Source: Rusavskia elegans
Lineage: Eukaryota > Ascomycota > Lecanoromycetes > Teloschistales > Teloschistaceae
Reading direction: 5' to 3'
Length of the DNA stretch: 33,904 bases
Assembly: GCA_011316305.1 (NCBI GenBank)
Contig: SAUG01000170.1
Location: 1 to 33,904 of the forward strand
Part shown: piece after piece, positions 10,604-20,104 of the stretch
How positions within the stretch are numbered: position 1 is the stretch's first letter
How the letters are laid out: the number at the start of each line of letters is the position of its first letter
Program-made: the position numbers and the translations under genes
Notes under the pieces: model-generated
Seen by the model: only the letters and a program-made list of their open reading frames with translations
Told to the model about the DNA's origin: nothing
Databases searched by the model: none

Positions 10604-11629
10604 CACTACCTACTCATCGTGGCAACAGAGCAGGAAAGTTGAGGCCGGGGAAAGAGGGCCATCAAATAGGGAGTGCGGGAGAGATGAAACGGTACATCAT
10701 TGCTAAAGTGGATCCGAAGAAGGAAGCTGAGGAATGAAATGCTTCATGAGATGAAGAGGGTCATGTGGGATTTGTCCCATGGAAGGTCCTTGGGCGGCAA
10801 AGTAATGGATGAGAGTGGTTCTCAAGGTTGAGTTCGAGGGGATTGTGGGAGCCCAATGGCGACCCAACGCGTTAGAGCAGTAACACAACATTGGCCGTTG
10901 AAGAAAGAGCTTAAGATAGCTTTACCCACTTACCGGCGGTATGCACGAGCATTGGTGAAGAACGGTTCGTCCTGAAGTGGCAGTTGGAAGAGTTTCTCCT
11001 GCATGATTCGACGTTGCAATCACGACCGCGTTGGGTTTGGGCGCTTAGAAACAAATGAACTGTCCACTCCCAGCAGCACACGGAACAGCCACTTAACTGT
11101 CATGCAACCTTAATTATGGTTTGAACCAAGTCCCGCTCCGAATTGAATGTTTTCGGATGACTCGCACGTCTGTACAGGAGGTGTCGAGATGGTTTGCGCG
11201 GAGGAGTTCAAGGGAGTTCTCTTTGTCGGACTACGACCACCGCACACTAGCCGTGTACAAACGTTTCCCGTCTGTAACCCGCTGAGTAAGCATCAATGGC
11301 CAATAAGACAAGGAGACGCACGCGATCCATCTCCGGTGTTTGCAGTTTTGACCGCCAACACAACACTGCATGACACGACGCGTCAAAGGTGCATTCAAGG
11401 GTAATATACGAAGTACTACTGTCGTCTAAGGTAGAGTGGTGGAGTATTGACGCACTCCCTACGCCGGGGATTTGGCGGAAAGGGTTTGGGCCCGTTCTTG
11501 AAGGGATGGGGGTCACAGAATGATTGTTTGATTGATCGATCGATTGACTAAGAGTACTTCTTTCCGCTACATTTCGAACGCACGCATCGTTGCCGGTATG
11601 ACAATCTATCGCGAGCTCCAAATAACCGT
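10604..11629. other. Intergenic region of about 1 kb, no gene seen
   Basis: This holds the promoter side of the 468-aa gene and the 3' side of the secreted-protein gene. Short open frames occur on both strands, but none has a recognisable protein pattern or splice structure. A small repetitive stretch (GATTGATCGATCGATTGA) lies at about 11530-11547. Confidence 0.5.
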
Positions 11630-12274
11630 TTAAAAAGCAGGCCCACTCCCACTCCCACCCTGCCCCCCGGAGCCCGGAAAACTCGGTGGCAACATACAAA
11701 TCCGATGCTGCTGTATCCCTGACTCATTAATCTGTCCATGCTCCTCCGGCACACAACTCCCCGCACCGCCATCCTCCGGATCATGATCCAAAATACCCAT
11801 CGTCACCGTAATCGTGTGCCCCAGCAGCGTATGCCGAAACATCATCCGATATGAACTCGTATACCCACGGTGGGTGAAATTCAGCATCCCCTCCGCGAAT
11901 CGGACGATGAGTTCCCAGGGAATGACGACGGAGGGGCAATGGAACATTATCATTACGCGTCCGATGCGGTGGATTAGCCAGCGGTTGGGGGATGTGAGGG
12001 GGAAGTGTGCGATGGTGAGAAGGCTGGTGTAGAAATCTTCGAGGGCGGCGGCGGCGGCTTGGTGGGGGACGTAGGCGGCGTGGTTTTCCATTAGGGCGAT
12101 TTCCCAATCTTCGCCGAGGAAGGCTTCGCCGTCTCGGCGGAGGAGCATGTTGCGTTTGGTGTTTTGATGGACGGTTGTAGCGGGGGTTGAGTGCGGAAGG
12201 GCATGGCTTATTGTGGTCAGGAGTAGACTAGTGATTGAGACAATCAACCATAGTCGTCGGACTGCGTAGTGCAT
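11630..12274 (-). CDS. Secreted hypothetical protein (214 aa)
   Basis: Single exon with an ATG at 12274. The N-terminus (MHYAVRRLWLIVSITSLLLT, then TISHALPHS) is a clear signal peptide with likely cleavage after ALP or SHA, near residue 26. A basic site near residue 40 (NTKRNMLLRRDG) could be a Kex2-type processing point. The body is compact (EDWEIALMENHAAYV ... NRWLIHRIGRVMIMFHCPSV ... MMFRHTLLGHTITVTMGILD), with three cysteines after the signal. The tail is Gly/Ser-rich and ends GSGSGPAF. I do not recognise an enzyme motif. It is probably one of the many small secreted proteins of filamentous ascomycetes. The gene stands alone, with long spacers on both sides. Confidence 0.8.
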   Translation of the reverse strand: MHYAVRRLWLIVSITSLLLTTISHALPHSTPATTVHQNTKRNMLLRRDGEAFLGEDWEIALMENHAAYVPHQAAAAALEDFYTSLLTIAHFPLTSPNRWLIHRIGRVMIMFHCPSVVIPWELIVRFAEGMLNFTHRGYTSSYRMMFRHTLLGHTITVTMGILDHDPEDGGAGSCVPEEHGQINESGIQQHRICMLPPSFPGSGGQGGSGSGPAF

Positions 12275-12950
12275 GATTTTAGCAAAGGTCTAACGCAAGA
12301 TCGATGGTGGTGGCGGAGGGATAGACCAGCGGTAACAACTAGAGAAGAAAATGAAGTAAAGTAAAACGTGACTACGAGTGCTACATATCGAAACCCAGGT
12401 TACTTATCCGTCGGGATCTCGGGAACAGCCTGGCGAAGTTGCGACATGCGCCACAACAATGCTTGTTTTCTGTGGAGGGTATCAAGTAAAAGGCGCTACG
12501 CGCACGCTCAGACAGTACAAAAGAGAGGTTTCTGGAGACATGTGTGAGCTAGCTGCACGGCTGTGATAGTAACTAGACGCAAAAGAACGAGAAGGGAAAA
12601 AGGCCCGAGTAAGACGATTCAAGTGCTAAAAGTCTATCAGCAGAGAAAAATTGACCATAATAAAAATGTAGGGTACTAGCAACTAGTAGACAATACGGTA
12701 ATCATTCTCTCTTATCACGCTCTCGTCACAATTGCGATGTGTCGCATATCCAACCCCGATATCATATGACGTACGATGCAGAATGATGGTAGAGACTAGA
12801 AAGAGGACCCATTTGTGATTCAATCAAACGAGATTCGCTAAGCAATTGACAGTAGCGAAAGGTATCGATCCATCGACCAACATGGTAATGTATATGACAT
12901 AACGCCAACTGAGGTATTGGCTGTCCTCTTGGCCTGGTTGAAGAACGTGC
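12275..12950. other. Intergenic region, no gene seen
   Basis: This is the promoter side of the secreted-protein gene. It is AT-rich with only short frames (longest about 62 codons). No RNA gene or repeat was recognised. Confidence 0.55.
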
Positions 12951-14308
12951 TCAAGAAGGGATCCTGGATGTGGTCGGTGCAAGCGCGTTGTCAACCACAT
13001 CCGGTGCCTTCAGTTGAATGCCGAAGGTCGCACATTGTCTCATCGATTCTTCGAGCATTTCGCGAGACCTTTTGTTGCCAGCTGCAAGCTTGTCGGTAAA
13101 TTCCAAATCCTTGAGCCTCGGATTCGCTCCCGACTTGTGGCCTTCAAGTAGAGCTTCGATGAAGTTTCGTGCTGAGTAGCGATTCTTTCCAACAGATTTA
13201 CCATATACGCAACAAGCTTTCCCGTGAAGCTTCATGGTTCGTAGAGATGAAGGAAGGTATCGAGGGTAGATACCGTCAAAATCGGCTTCGAAATGTTCGA
13301 GAGCGATGAAATCGGCGAATGATCCAAGCGAGTGTACTATCGAAATGTTGCGTTCCCCCTTTGGATAGAGTATAGTCAGATTCCGCAAGGTACTGCACAC
13401 TGGTGACAGTATATCGGCAAATGTTATCAGTTCTGGCCATTGCACATTTTCGAAACCCCTGCTTTGGATATCAAGAGTAGTGAGAAACTTGGTCTCCGCC
13501 AGAAAGGCATGGAGGGCTCGGGAGTCGACAGTGTTATGTCAGTAGGCATGCAGGCTTGGCATCAACTCCACTGTTTCAAGGGGACAAGGAGCGGACACTC
13601 GGTCCTGAGGGATCCAATTCTCTAAGCTTTCGAGCTGAAGCTTACGCACCGATGGAATTCTGATAAGGTCTTGAAAACAAATAAGACTCAGACCATTCCC
13701 ATATATAATGACTGATGTAAGCTTCCCTTAGACAGTCTGGGAGTTACCCAGAACTGCTTGACGAAGGATAGCCTGTAGCCACACCGGATTTGCCCAAAGA
13801 TCATAACTGTTAGAGCGGAGTCTTAGGTGACGGACATTAGGGGTACATAACAGTAGTAATGCAATAAGAATGTCTCGGCGGTGTGTCCAGATTCTTTCTC
13901 TCAAGTTCGTTCCCTCGGCTTCCTCCAGCGCCTGAGCGAAGATTTTGCGAGTGGAAACTTCATGGACTAAGCAATCGACCGCTGAAGGCGTCAATTCCTG
14001 GTTGTGTGGCCCATTTGCCCCGGGAGTGAAAAAAAAACCCCTAATCTATCGAGTACCAAAGCGCGAATATATTGAGCGTGATCAGTATGCATGAAATTCT
14101 TCAACAAATCATAAGTGGATCCAAGGTCTAACTTCGGAATCGTAGTCGATGCATATAGGCGGCTCCAGTGTCGATGCTTCTCCAGTCGCTGCTGCGCAAG
14201 GGAGTTGATAAGACGATTGATCTGCGTGAAATTTTCGAAGTCCGCAATGGCAACGTAATCCAGGACGATGGTCAACAGCGCGTTTGGTAAGTCATCGAAA
14301 CGGGCCAT
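12951..14308 (-). pseudogene. Broken F-box / leucine-rich-repeat-like gene
   Basis: The gene starts at an ATG at 14308 in good context (ACCAAAATGGCC). Residues 4-40 form an F-box (FDDLPNALLTIVLDYVAIAD ... NRLINSLAQQRL). After ALVLDRLG the frame is lost at a run of nine A on the plus strand (14029-14037) and the protein continues in another frame (NQELTPSAVDCLVHE). That frame holds a TAA at 13728-13730 and a TGA at 13539-13541, with protein-like sequence on both sides of each (TSVIIYGNGLSLICFQDLIR; SRALHAFLAETKFLTTLDIQ), ending at 12951. The middle has LRR-like spacing of Leu residues. A 59-nt GTACTC...CCAG intron (14056-13998) would also bridge the first break in phase, but its donor is weak and it does not remove the two stops. 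Most likely a recently inactivated F-box gene. Confidence 0.75.
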
Positions 14309-15525
14309 TTTGGTGTCGCCTGCAGGGGCAGGATGTTTGTAGACACTTGCTCCCGGCTGGAATACACGAGGATGCTCGATTTGCGAGGATATCAGACTTT
14401 CGATCCAGCATGCATTGATATTCTGCCGTCTGCAGTCGAGATGTTGATGAGTTGGTTCTGATAGCACAAGGTGTTGGCTGACTGTCGCACAGTGTTTGAT
14501 GCCAAACGACGGTTATGGGGAAGGCTTGATTCTAAAGAGGGATCGACCATTTGTAGCATACTCGGGCATAAAAGTGTGTAAGAAAAAAGCCAGCGGAAAA
14601 CGACAAGCTGTTGCCTAAAAGAGGTCTTTAGGGCTGGGGTGTGGAGCCTTCTTTGGCACTGAATGCTGCACCCCTACACTCGGAACCTAGTTCGTGGGTC
14701 ATATCAAGAAATGGTTGGCCTACCTGTCGCGAGAAACACACACCTGAAAGGTGGAGCGATAGTGTGCTATGCACAGGCGCAAGAAAAGAAGATAAGAAAC
14801 TGAAACTCCGACGGGATGACGGAGATGCCAAGCCTTTTGATCAATGAGGCAAGGCGTGCGTGGATGTAGACTTTCCGAGCCAATTGATCTCAAAGCCTTT
14901 TCCATGCCTGCTTGCACATGACGGAGGGCATCGAAGCCGCATCGGCAAGACTGCTTATGAAGACCACTCACCGACGTGAGTACTGTACAATTCTATGCTA
15001 ATGTAGAGTCTCTCCGTGTGCTAATACGTGCTCAATGGTGGATGATCCTTCATTCCGTTGGTAGCGAGACCGAGGGTCCCTCTACCCTTTGTAGCTGGTA
15101 TTGCTCTCATTGAAGACATGCCGTGATGTATACACCACTGACGCATATCCTCTGATAACAGCATTGGTAAATACTTAGGGGCTCAGATGTTGAAGTACAC
15201 CCAAAACGAGCTAAGTTATACTATCGAAGTCTATAGGCCTCTCGGAGAAGATCTACCGCCTATTCTCATTCAGAAAAGTATTCAACTCTCATTGCGTGCT
15301 CTGCGCCTCGATTTGTTATCACCAGGAATATAGAAAATTGCCTTGTAGTGACAACAGATAGAAGAACACCCCTGCTGAGCCGACTAGTTCCCCACACGAT
15401 CCCGCCAGGCTGAATCACGAATAAGGCGTGACTCAGCCTCGGTGTCTACATCACTTTAAATCCCATTCTTCATTCCTCTTCAATTTTTCATCTTCCAAAA
15501 TCTTTTGTATCTACATCTGCTCAAG
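14309..15525. other. Intergenic region of 1.2 kb, no gene seen
   Basis: Both flanking genes are transcribed away from this region, so it contains both promoters. Several 60-80 codon frames overlap on opposite strands without any protein-like pattern. CT-rich leader sequence at about 15450-15500 precedes the LOG-type gene. Confidence 0.55.
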
Positions 15526-16344
15526 ATGCCCTCACCACCAACCCGCATCGCCGTCTTCTGCGGCTCCTCCCCCGGCGCCTCACTCACACATACCCTCGCC
15601 GCCCGCTCCTTAGCGCAGTCTTTCCATGCGCACTCCATCCACCTCGTCTACGGCGGCGGCACCGCCGGCCTCATGGGCGAGGTCGCGCGAACATTAGTGA
15701 AGCTAAGTGGCAAGGATGCAGTCACGGGCGTGATACCCTCCAGTCTATTAGGCGTAGAACGGCCGAAAGACGGGGACGAAGCAAAAAAGAAGAGGAAGGA
15801 GAAAGAAGTGGAGAAGAAACTACCACGGGCCTGGGCCCGACGGATAGGATTGACTGGCGCTGGTGAAGGAAAAGGAAAAGGAAAAGTGGCGAAAGCGGCA
15901 AAATCAGAAGCGAAGGTAGGAGGAGACGAGAAAGCGAAACTCCTCCTCGATAACGAATACGGCCGCGTAACCATCGTGCCAGACCTCCAAGCGCGCAAGA
16001 AGCTGATGATGGAACTTGTGCGTGATGGTGGGCCGGGAAGCGGGTTTGTAGCGCTGAGTGGCGGGATTGGGACTATTGATGAGCTTTTTGAGGTGGTTAG
16101 TTGGGGACAGATGGGGGTGCATGCTAGGGGGGTTTGTGTGTTGAATGTTGAGGGGTTTTGGGATGGGGTATTGGGTTGGATTGAGAAGGCGATGAAGGAG
16201 AAGTTCGTGAGGGAAAGGGGGGAGGGGAGGAAGGTTTTGGGGGATGTGAGGACGGCGGGGGAGGTGGTGGGGTGGTTGGCGGAGTATGATGAGGGGAGGA
16301 GGAGGGAGAGAGGGGAAAGAGAGGGAGGGGAGGTAGGTGGATAG
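15526..16344 (+). CDS. LOG-family protein (cytokinin phosphoribohydrolase / 'lysine decarboxylase' fold), 272 aa
   Basis: Single exon; the ATG at 15526 (CTCAAGATGCCC) is preferred over a TTG seven codons upstream. The order is RIAVFCGSSPG (residues 7-17), VYGGGTAGLMGEVA (41-54), then RVTIVPDLQARKKLMMELV (147-165) and SGGIGTIDELFEVVSWGQMG (178-197). These match the LOG nucleotide-binding fold that releases free cytokinin base from riboside 5'-monophosphates. Two things are odd. The PGGxGTxxE signature reads SGGIGTIDE, so its first Pro is Ser. A Lys/Glu/Gly-rich insert of about 60 residues (83-143) separates the GLMG and RK motifs, partly built from GGAAAA repeats near 15868-15885. The tail is also low-complexity (Arg/Glu/Gly). 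Activity is likely but not assured. Confidence 0.85.
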   Translation: MPSPPTRIAVFCGSSPGASLTHTLAARSLAQSFHAHSIHLVYGGGTAGLMGEVARTLVKLSGKDAVTGVIPSSLLGVERPKDGDEAKKKRKEKEVEKKLPRAWARRIGLTGAGEGKGKGKVAKAAKSEAKVGGDEKAKLLLDNEYGRVTIVPDLQARKKLMMELVRDGGPGSGFVALSGGIGTIDELFEVVSWGQMGVHARGVCVLNVEGFWDGVLGWIEKAMKEKFVRERGEGRKVLGDVRTAGEVVGWLAEYDEGRRRERGEREGGEVGG

Positions 16345-16558
16345 ATTTGGAGGGAGGAGATTGCGTGCTCGAGTCAATTGAATCAGCAACCGTGAGTTAT
16401 AGCCTCCAATGGTGTTCCTGTTGTCCAAGAGGTGCTATTTCAATTTCACTATTGCACGTTGAATATCGATGAGCCGTATTGTAACTGTGAGAAACTCATC
16501 AGTATCCAAGTGTTCGATTCAGTTTTCCTCCGCTGTCCCACCAAGACATTAATTTAAC
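16345..16558. other. 3' spacer between convergent genes
   Basis: A short spacer between the LOG-type stop and the stop of the frameshifted 2EXR gene; it carries both 3' ends. Nothing else was seen. Confidence 0.5.
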
Positions 16559-17364
16559 TCATCTCCTCATCGTACGGTAAGCCTCTGCTAGTATGTCCGA
16601 CGCCGTCGTCCCTCTTTTCTGTCCATTCTTCGACGATAAAGTCAGGTTCTTCATCCCATAATCGCGATACGCAGCCACCAAACCCCGAATCCCCTCTTTC
16701 CCCAGTCCAACGACCGTCTCCTGACTATCAATAGCCCTGAGCACCCCCAAAAAGCATTCCTTCTTCGCCGCGCGCACCTCCTCAGTCCGCCATAGAACCT
16801 CCCATTCCCCAACCTCATCTCTCAGCTTTCGCTGACCCGAGCCAAATCCTGCCCACCCTCCACGATAGCCGAAATTTGCGATCTCATCCAAGCACCGAGG
16901 AGATTCTTGTTCACGACTGTCATTCGTCTTCTTTATACCGATTGTCTTCTTTCGTACCTCTACCTCGAAATCAATCACTAAATGTTTTATCAATTCTCCC
17001 AGTGCCTCATCCAACTGCTCAATCCATCCTACATAAGCCTCCGCCATGGTTTCTAGGCGCAAAAAACGGTTCCTGACCCGTGGAATCCTAAATGGAAAAC
17101 AGCATTCGAGTACAATGCCGATAATACCTCATCCCTGATTGCCCGCGAAACGAAAGTGAGAGCCCACGGGTGCATGGATCTCTCGAGATTCGGGCGTGCC
17201 GGAGAGATGCGGACTGATTTTGGCAGGACATGTGAGTAGATTTGAAGGCGGAGCTCGGCCGGGAGGTTGAGAAAGGGGAAGATTGGTGTGTCGGGGTTTG
17301 GTTTGGCAGTTGTAACGTTCCGAGGGGCAAGAAAGATAGGCCAGGTACCGTGGACATAGGCCAT
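16559..17364 (-). pseudogene. 2EXR-domain protein, frameshifted copy
   Basis: The first frame (ATG at 17364) has the 2EXR motif (FPFLNLPAELRLQIYSHVLP) followed by HPWALTFVSRAIRDEV and ends prematurely at HGSGTVFCA. The second frame, overlapping from 17062, continues (LRLETMAEAYVGWIEQLDEA ... GEWEVLWR ... GIRGLVAAYRDYG) to 16559. The frame changes at a run of six A (plus strand 17061-17066); one extra base would join the frames. The paralog at 17999-18802 reads straight through the equivalent region with the same spacing (GDWQVLWR, IVRLVAAYRGLG), so a frameshift explains the data better than an intron, and I found no phase-compatible splice pair. It could be real inactivation or a homopolymer sequencing error. 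The domain's function is unknown. Confidence 0.75.
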
Positions 17365-17998
17365 GGCTGTAGGTGATTGGGATGGTGGGTTGCGGAAGGA
17401 GCTGGTGATGAGGATAGTGGGTTCTTTTCGCGGTGATTTCGGATTTGGTCAGAGATTGAAGCGCCTTCCGATGATGGGATGTCGATATTGGGATTGAATA
17501 ACGAGGAGAAACGGCGAAGGATAGAGACGGTGTGCGGAGTATATGAGTCATGATGAGTTCTTTCTATCTGACGGGTAAATTTGCTCTCAGAGGCCCAAAG
17601 CAGCAGGGTCTGGAAAGGGTTACAAATGAGAGAGATATATGGTCGTGAGTGCAGGGGATCAAGTGAAGGCTTATTTCAGGAGCTATTGAATGCTATTCAT
17701 CATGTTTTCTCTCGAGACGGAAGCTTGGCTAGACATGGGGTTAGGAGAATCACAGAAGTCACCGGATTCACTAACGGCTGTTGTTCGTTCCAATATACTG
17801 TCTGGACTGCGCACTACTCGCAGCGTTCTTGACAGGAAGGTATCGAGCATCTAATAGGCAGGAGGCACTGCAAGATATCTCTGATCAAGGTATCAACATC
17901 AATTACAATACGGCCAGGGCCGACCGAGCCTATGATCCGGGAAAGCACTCCCTAATTGTATATCGCATACCGCCTAACACTGCCTAGACTATCTAATC
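17365..17998. other. Spacer between the two 2EXR paralogs
   Basis: About 630 bp that should hold the promoter of the frameshifted copy and the 3' end of the intact one. Short frames on both strands are unconvincing. Confidence 0.5.
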
Positions 17999-18802
17999 TC
18001 ACCAAACTGGTGGTGCCTCAAACCCCTGATGTATTGCTGTCAAGTGTTCTGATGTGGCCGGGTCAGCTTGTAGGTTGGCCATACCATCTGCCATCTCATC
18101 ATCCGTCTCGCCATCCTTGAATCCGAGTCCACGATATGCTGCCACCAGCCTCACAATGTCTATCTTGCGTAGTCCTGGCATAGCGGTCCCAAGCTTTTTC
18201 TTGCCAAATGGCTTGTCGATAGCGGCGAGTGCGATTCTGATGTTGTACATACACGGCTCCAGTTGGGCTGTTGGGCTGCGCCAGAGAACTTGCCAGTCGC
18301 CGATCCGTTCGGCGAATGTCTCCCAATAAGCGCTGTAATAGACATCATTGGACCACGTTCCTTTGACTAGCTTGTACAACTCAGAGCTCGGTGGATCATC
18401 GGGTTGAATCTTTCTCCATACTGGAGCGTCGATGGTGTCATTGTCGGGCTTCCATTTGATATCCACGGCCCGGTTGATGATCAGATGTGTGAGGAGTGGT
18501 CCCAGATATATATCCCGCTCCATCATATCTGCTTCATATGCTTCCCGACCCTCGACTCCATCGTAGAGAACTTTGCGGATTCGAACATAAGCGGTTATTC
18601 GAGAAGAAATCTCATGCCGGATTTCCTGACGGAATTGTTTGGACACGGATATCAAGGTCCAGGGGTGTTTAAATCGGTGTTGGCTGTTCTCATGAGGATA
18701 GATGGCAACCTGATTAGGAATGAGTTCGTTGTAGATCATGCGGCGTATTTCGGGCGGGAAAGAGAAAAATCCATATTTCGGCGTGCACAATTGGGCGTCC
18801 AT
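17999..18802 (-). CDS. 2EXR-domain protein (267 aa)
   Basis: Single exon with an ATG at 18802 (CAGCAATGGACG). The frame is open upstream to 18937 but only from a TTG. The 2EXR motif lies near residues 11-35 (YGFFSFPPEIRRMIYNELIP) and is followed by HPWTLISVSKQFRQEI, MERDIYLGPLLTHLII, GDWQVLWRS and IDIVRLVAAYRGLGFKDGE. The family is fungal-specific and expanded in Pezizomycotina. It is often annotated as F-box-like, but no molecular role is known. This is the intact member of a tandem pair; the neighbour downstream on the same strand shares the motif order and spacing but is frameshifted. The C-terminus is acidic and Ala-rich. Confidence 0.85.
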   Translation of the reverse strand: MDAQLCTPKYGFFSFPPEIRRMIYNELIPNQVAIYPHENSQHRFKHPWTLISVSKQFRQEIRHEISSRITAYVRIRKVLYDGVEGREAYEADMMERDIYLGPLLTHLIINRAVDIKWKPDNDTIDAPVWRKIQPDDPPSSELYKLVKGTWSNDVYYSAYWETFAERIGDWQVLWRSPTAQLEPCMYNIRIALAAIDKPFGKKKLGTAMPGLRKIDIVRLVAAYRGLGFKDGETDDEMADGMANLQADPATSEHLTAIHQGFEAPPVW

Positions 18803-19403
18803 TGCTGTAGATTTTCGTGGTCGAAGATGTAGTATTAGAAGAGATCCGTGAAACGGTTGACAAAAACCTGAAGAGAAGGGTGTAAGAGAGAGGTTGGTAG
18901 CAATGAAAGGTGCAGAACGATGGCGATGCTGGATCAAAAGAAAAATCCTGCACCTGCATTCTCATACCTGCCGAGGATTGAGCAGGTTTATGAGTCATAC
19001 TGATCCATTTCAATGAATGGAGGATGGACGAGATTAGGCTAGTGATCAGAGGCTAGGAATCTGACTAGACTTATTCCTACTATGCTTTCCTATACGCTCT
19101 AAGCCACTTCTGTCACAGCATGGTTTTCACAAGGGTATGCGTTATTTTACAGGTCATGACCAGGCCCCATGAACATGAATATTTGCAAATAATGCTGCAT
19201 TTACTTGCAATCTGTAAAACGTCGTTCTGCCGAAAAACAACGAGACAGACAGAATTGTCAATAATTTCAACACATCCAACAGGTCGGAGCACATTGATAC
19301 GAAACATAACAAGGCACGCGCAAAACAATCTTGCTGAGACTCACGGTATCCGAATATCAAAAGAGCCAAGTTAGGAACAAGAGAACCATTTCTCGAACTT
19401 ACA
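18803..19403. promoter_or_regulatory. Divergent intergenic region upstream of the 2EXR gene and the 206-aa gene
   Basis: Both flanking genes start at its edges and are transcribed outward. I saw no clear TATA box or repeated motif. Short overlapping frames (about 70-85 codons) around 19113-19374 look like chance. Confidence 0.4.
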
Positions 19404-20104
19404 ATGAGTGTGCAGGCTACTGAGTCAATCGTTCGAGGTGAACCCTACGTCCCTCGAATTTTACCAGCAGCGACAAGATTCGGAAATCATCACTTACCAG
19501 AAAGCCACAGTCACGACGTCAACGTTCAAACGAGAAATCTCGTGGAGACTCTCCAGAAAGTATTGAAGAGTCCCAGCCGTCGAGAGAAGATAAACAACAA
19601 ATACCTGACGGGGCCACCGCCAAAGCCAGTTCTTGCACCTCGAAGTGATTGCAGGATCCAGAAAGCTCGACGGCTTTCGCTACCACCGTCGTCACCAGTT
19701 GCGCGGCCCCCGTCTCAAAACCTTTTGGATGAGAAGAATTCTCCGAATATCATTGAAGAATACTGGGTTAACCAACGTGAACGTCACCGGCGGATGAGAA
19801 TTCTCATGCAGCTGAAGGAAAGCGATGCTTCGTTCTTGTTGAAGGAGAAGAAAGTTAGATGGGAGCCAGGTATGTGGTCATTTGGCTCTAGAAGAGCGTT
19901 CGAACGTCGGCATATCAATTTACGATTGCATGCTGACCACGCGCTTCAGTCTCTTTACGCGTGTCGTCATCGAGTCCAGAGCACGCCTCGGTACCTCCAA
20001 AAGTTCCTCAACCGACAACTTCCCCTGCAGTGCCCTTACAGCGGTCGCGTTCGCCAGCTCCTCCCATTGACCCTATCGACTGGTCATCTTGGCTCACACT
20101 ATGA
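19404..20104 (+). CDS. Hypothetical protein (206 aa, two exons) whose stop overlaps the LSH start
   Basis: Exon 1 is 19404-19869 and exon 2 is 19950-20104. The 80-nt intron has donor GTATGT, branch CTGAC at 19932-19936 and acceptor TTCAG, and joins phase 1 to give KVRWEPVSLRVSSSSPEHA. Exon 2 is Ser/Pro-rich and ends IDPIDWSSWLTL. The protein is basic and hydrophilic, with a middle stretch NIIEEYWVNQRERHRRMRIL that is probably helical. I recognise no domain. Its TGA (20102-20104) overlaps the ATG (20101-20103) of the LSH-type gene. If the intron is kept, the frame instead runs on to 20219 (271 aa), 119 bases into the LSH coding region. It could be an independent gene or a translated leader of the LSH transcript. 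Confidence 0.65.

Noticed and set aside
13695..13736. A 36-nt intron (GTAACT ... CATCAG) that would remove the TAA in the broken F-box gene
   Set aside because: It keeps phase but is too short for a fungal intron and has its only branch-like site too close to the acceptor.
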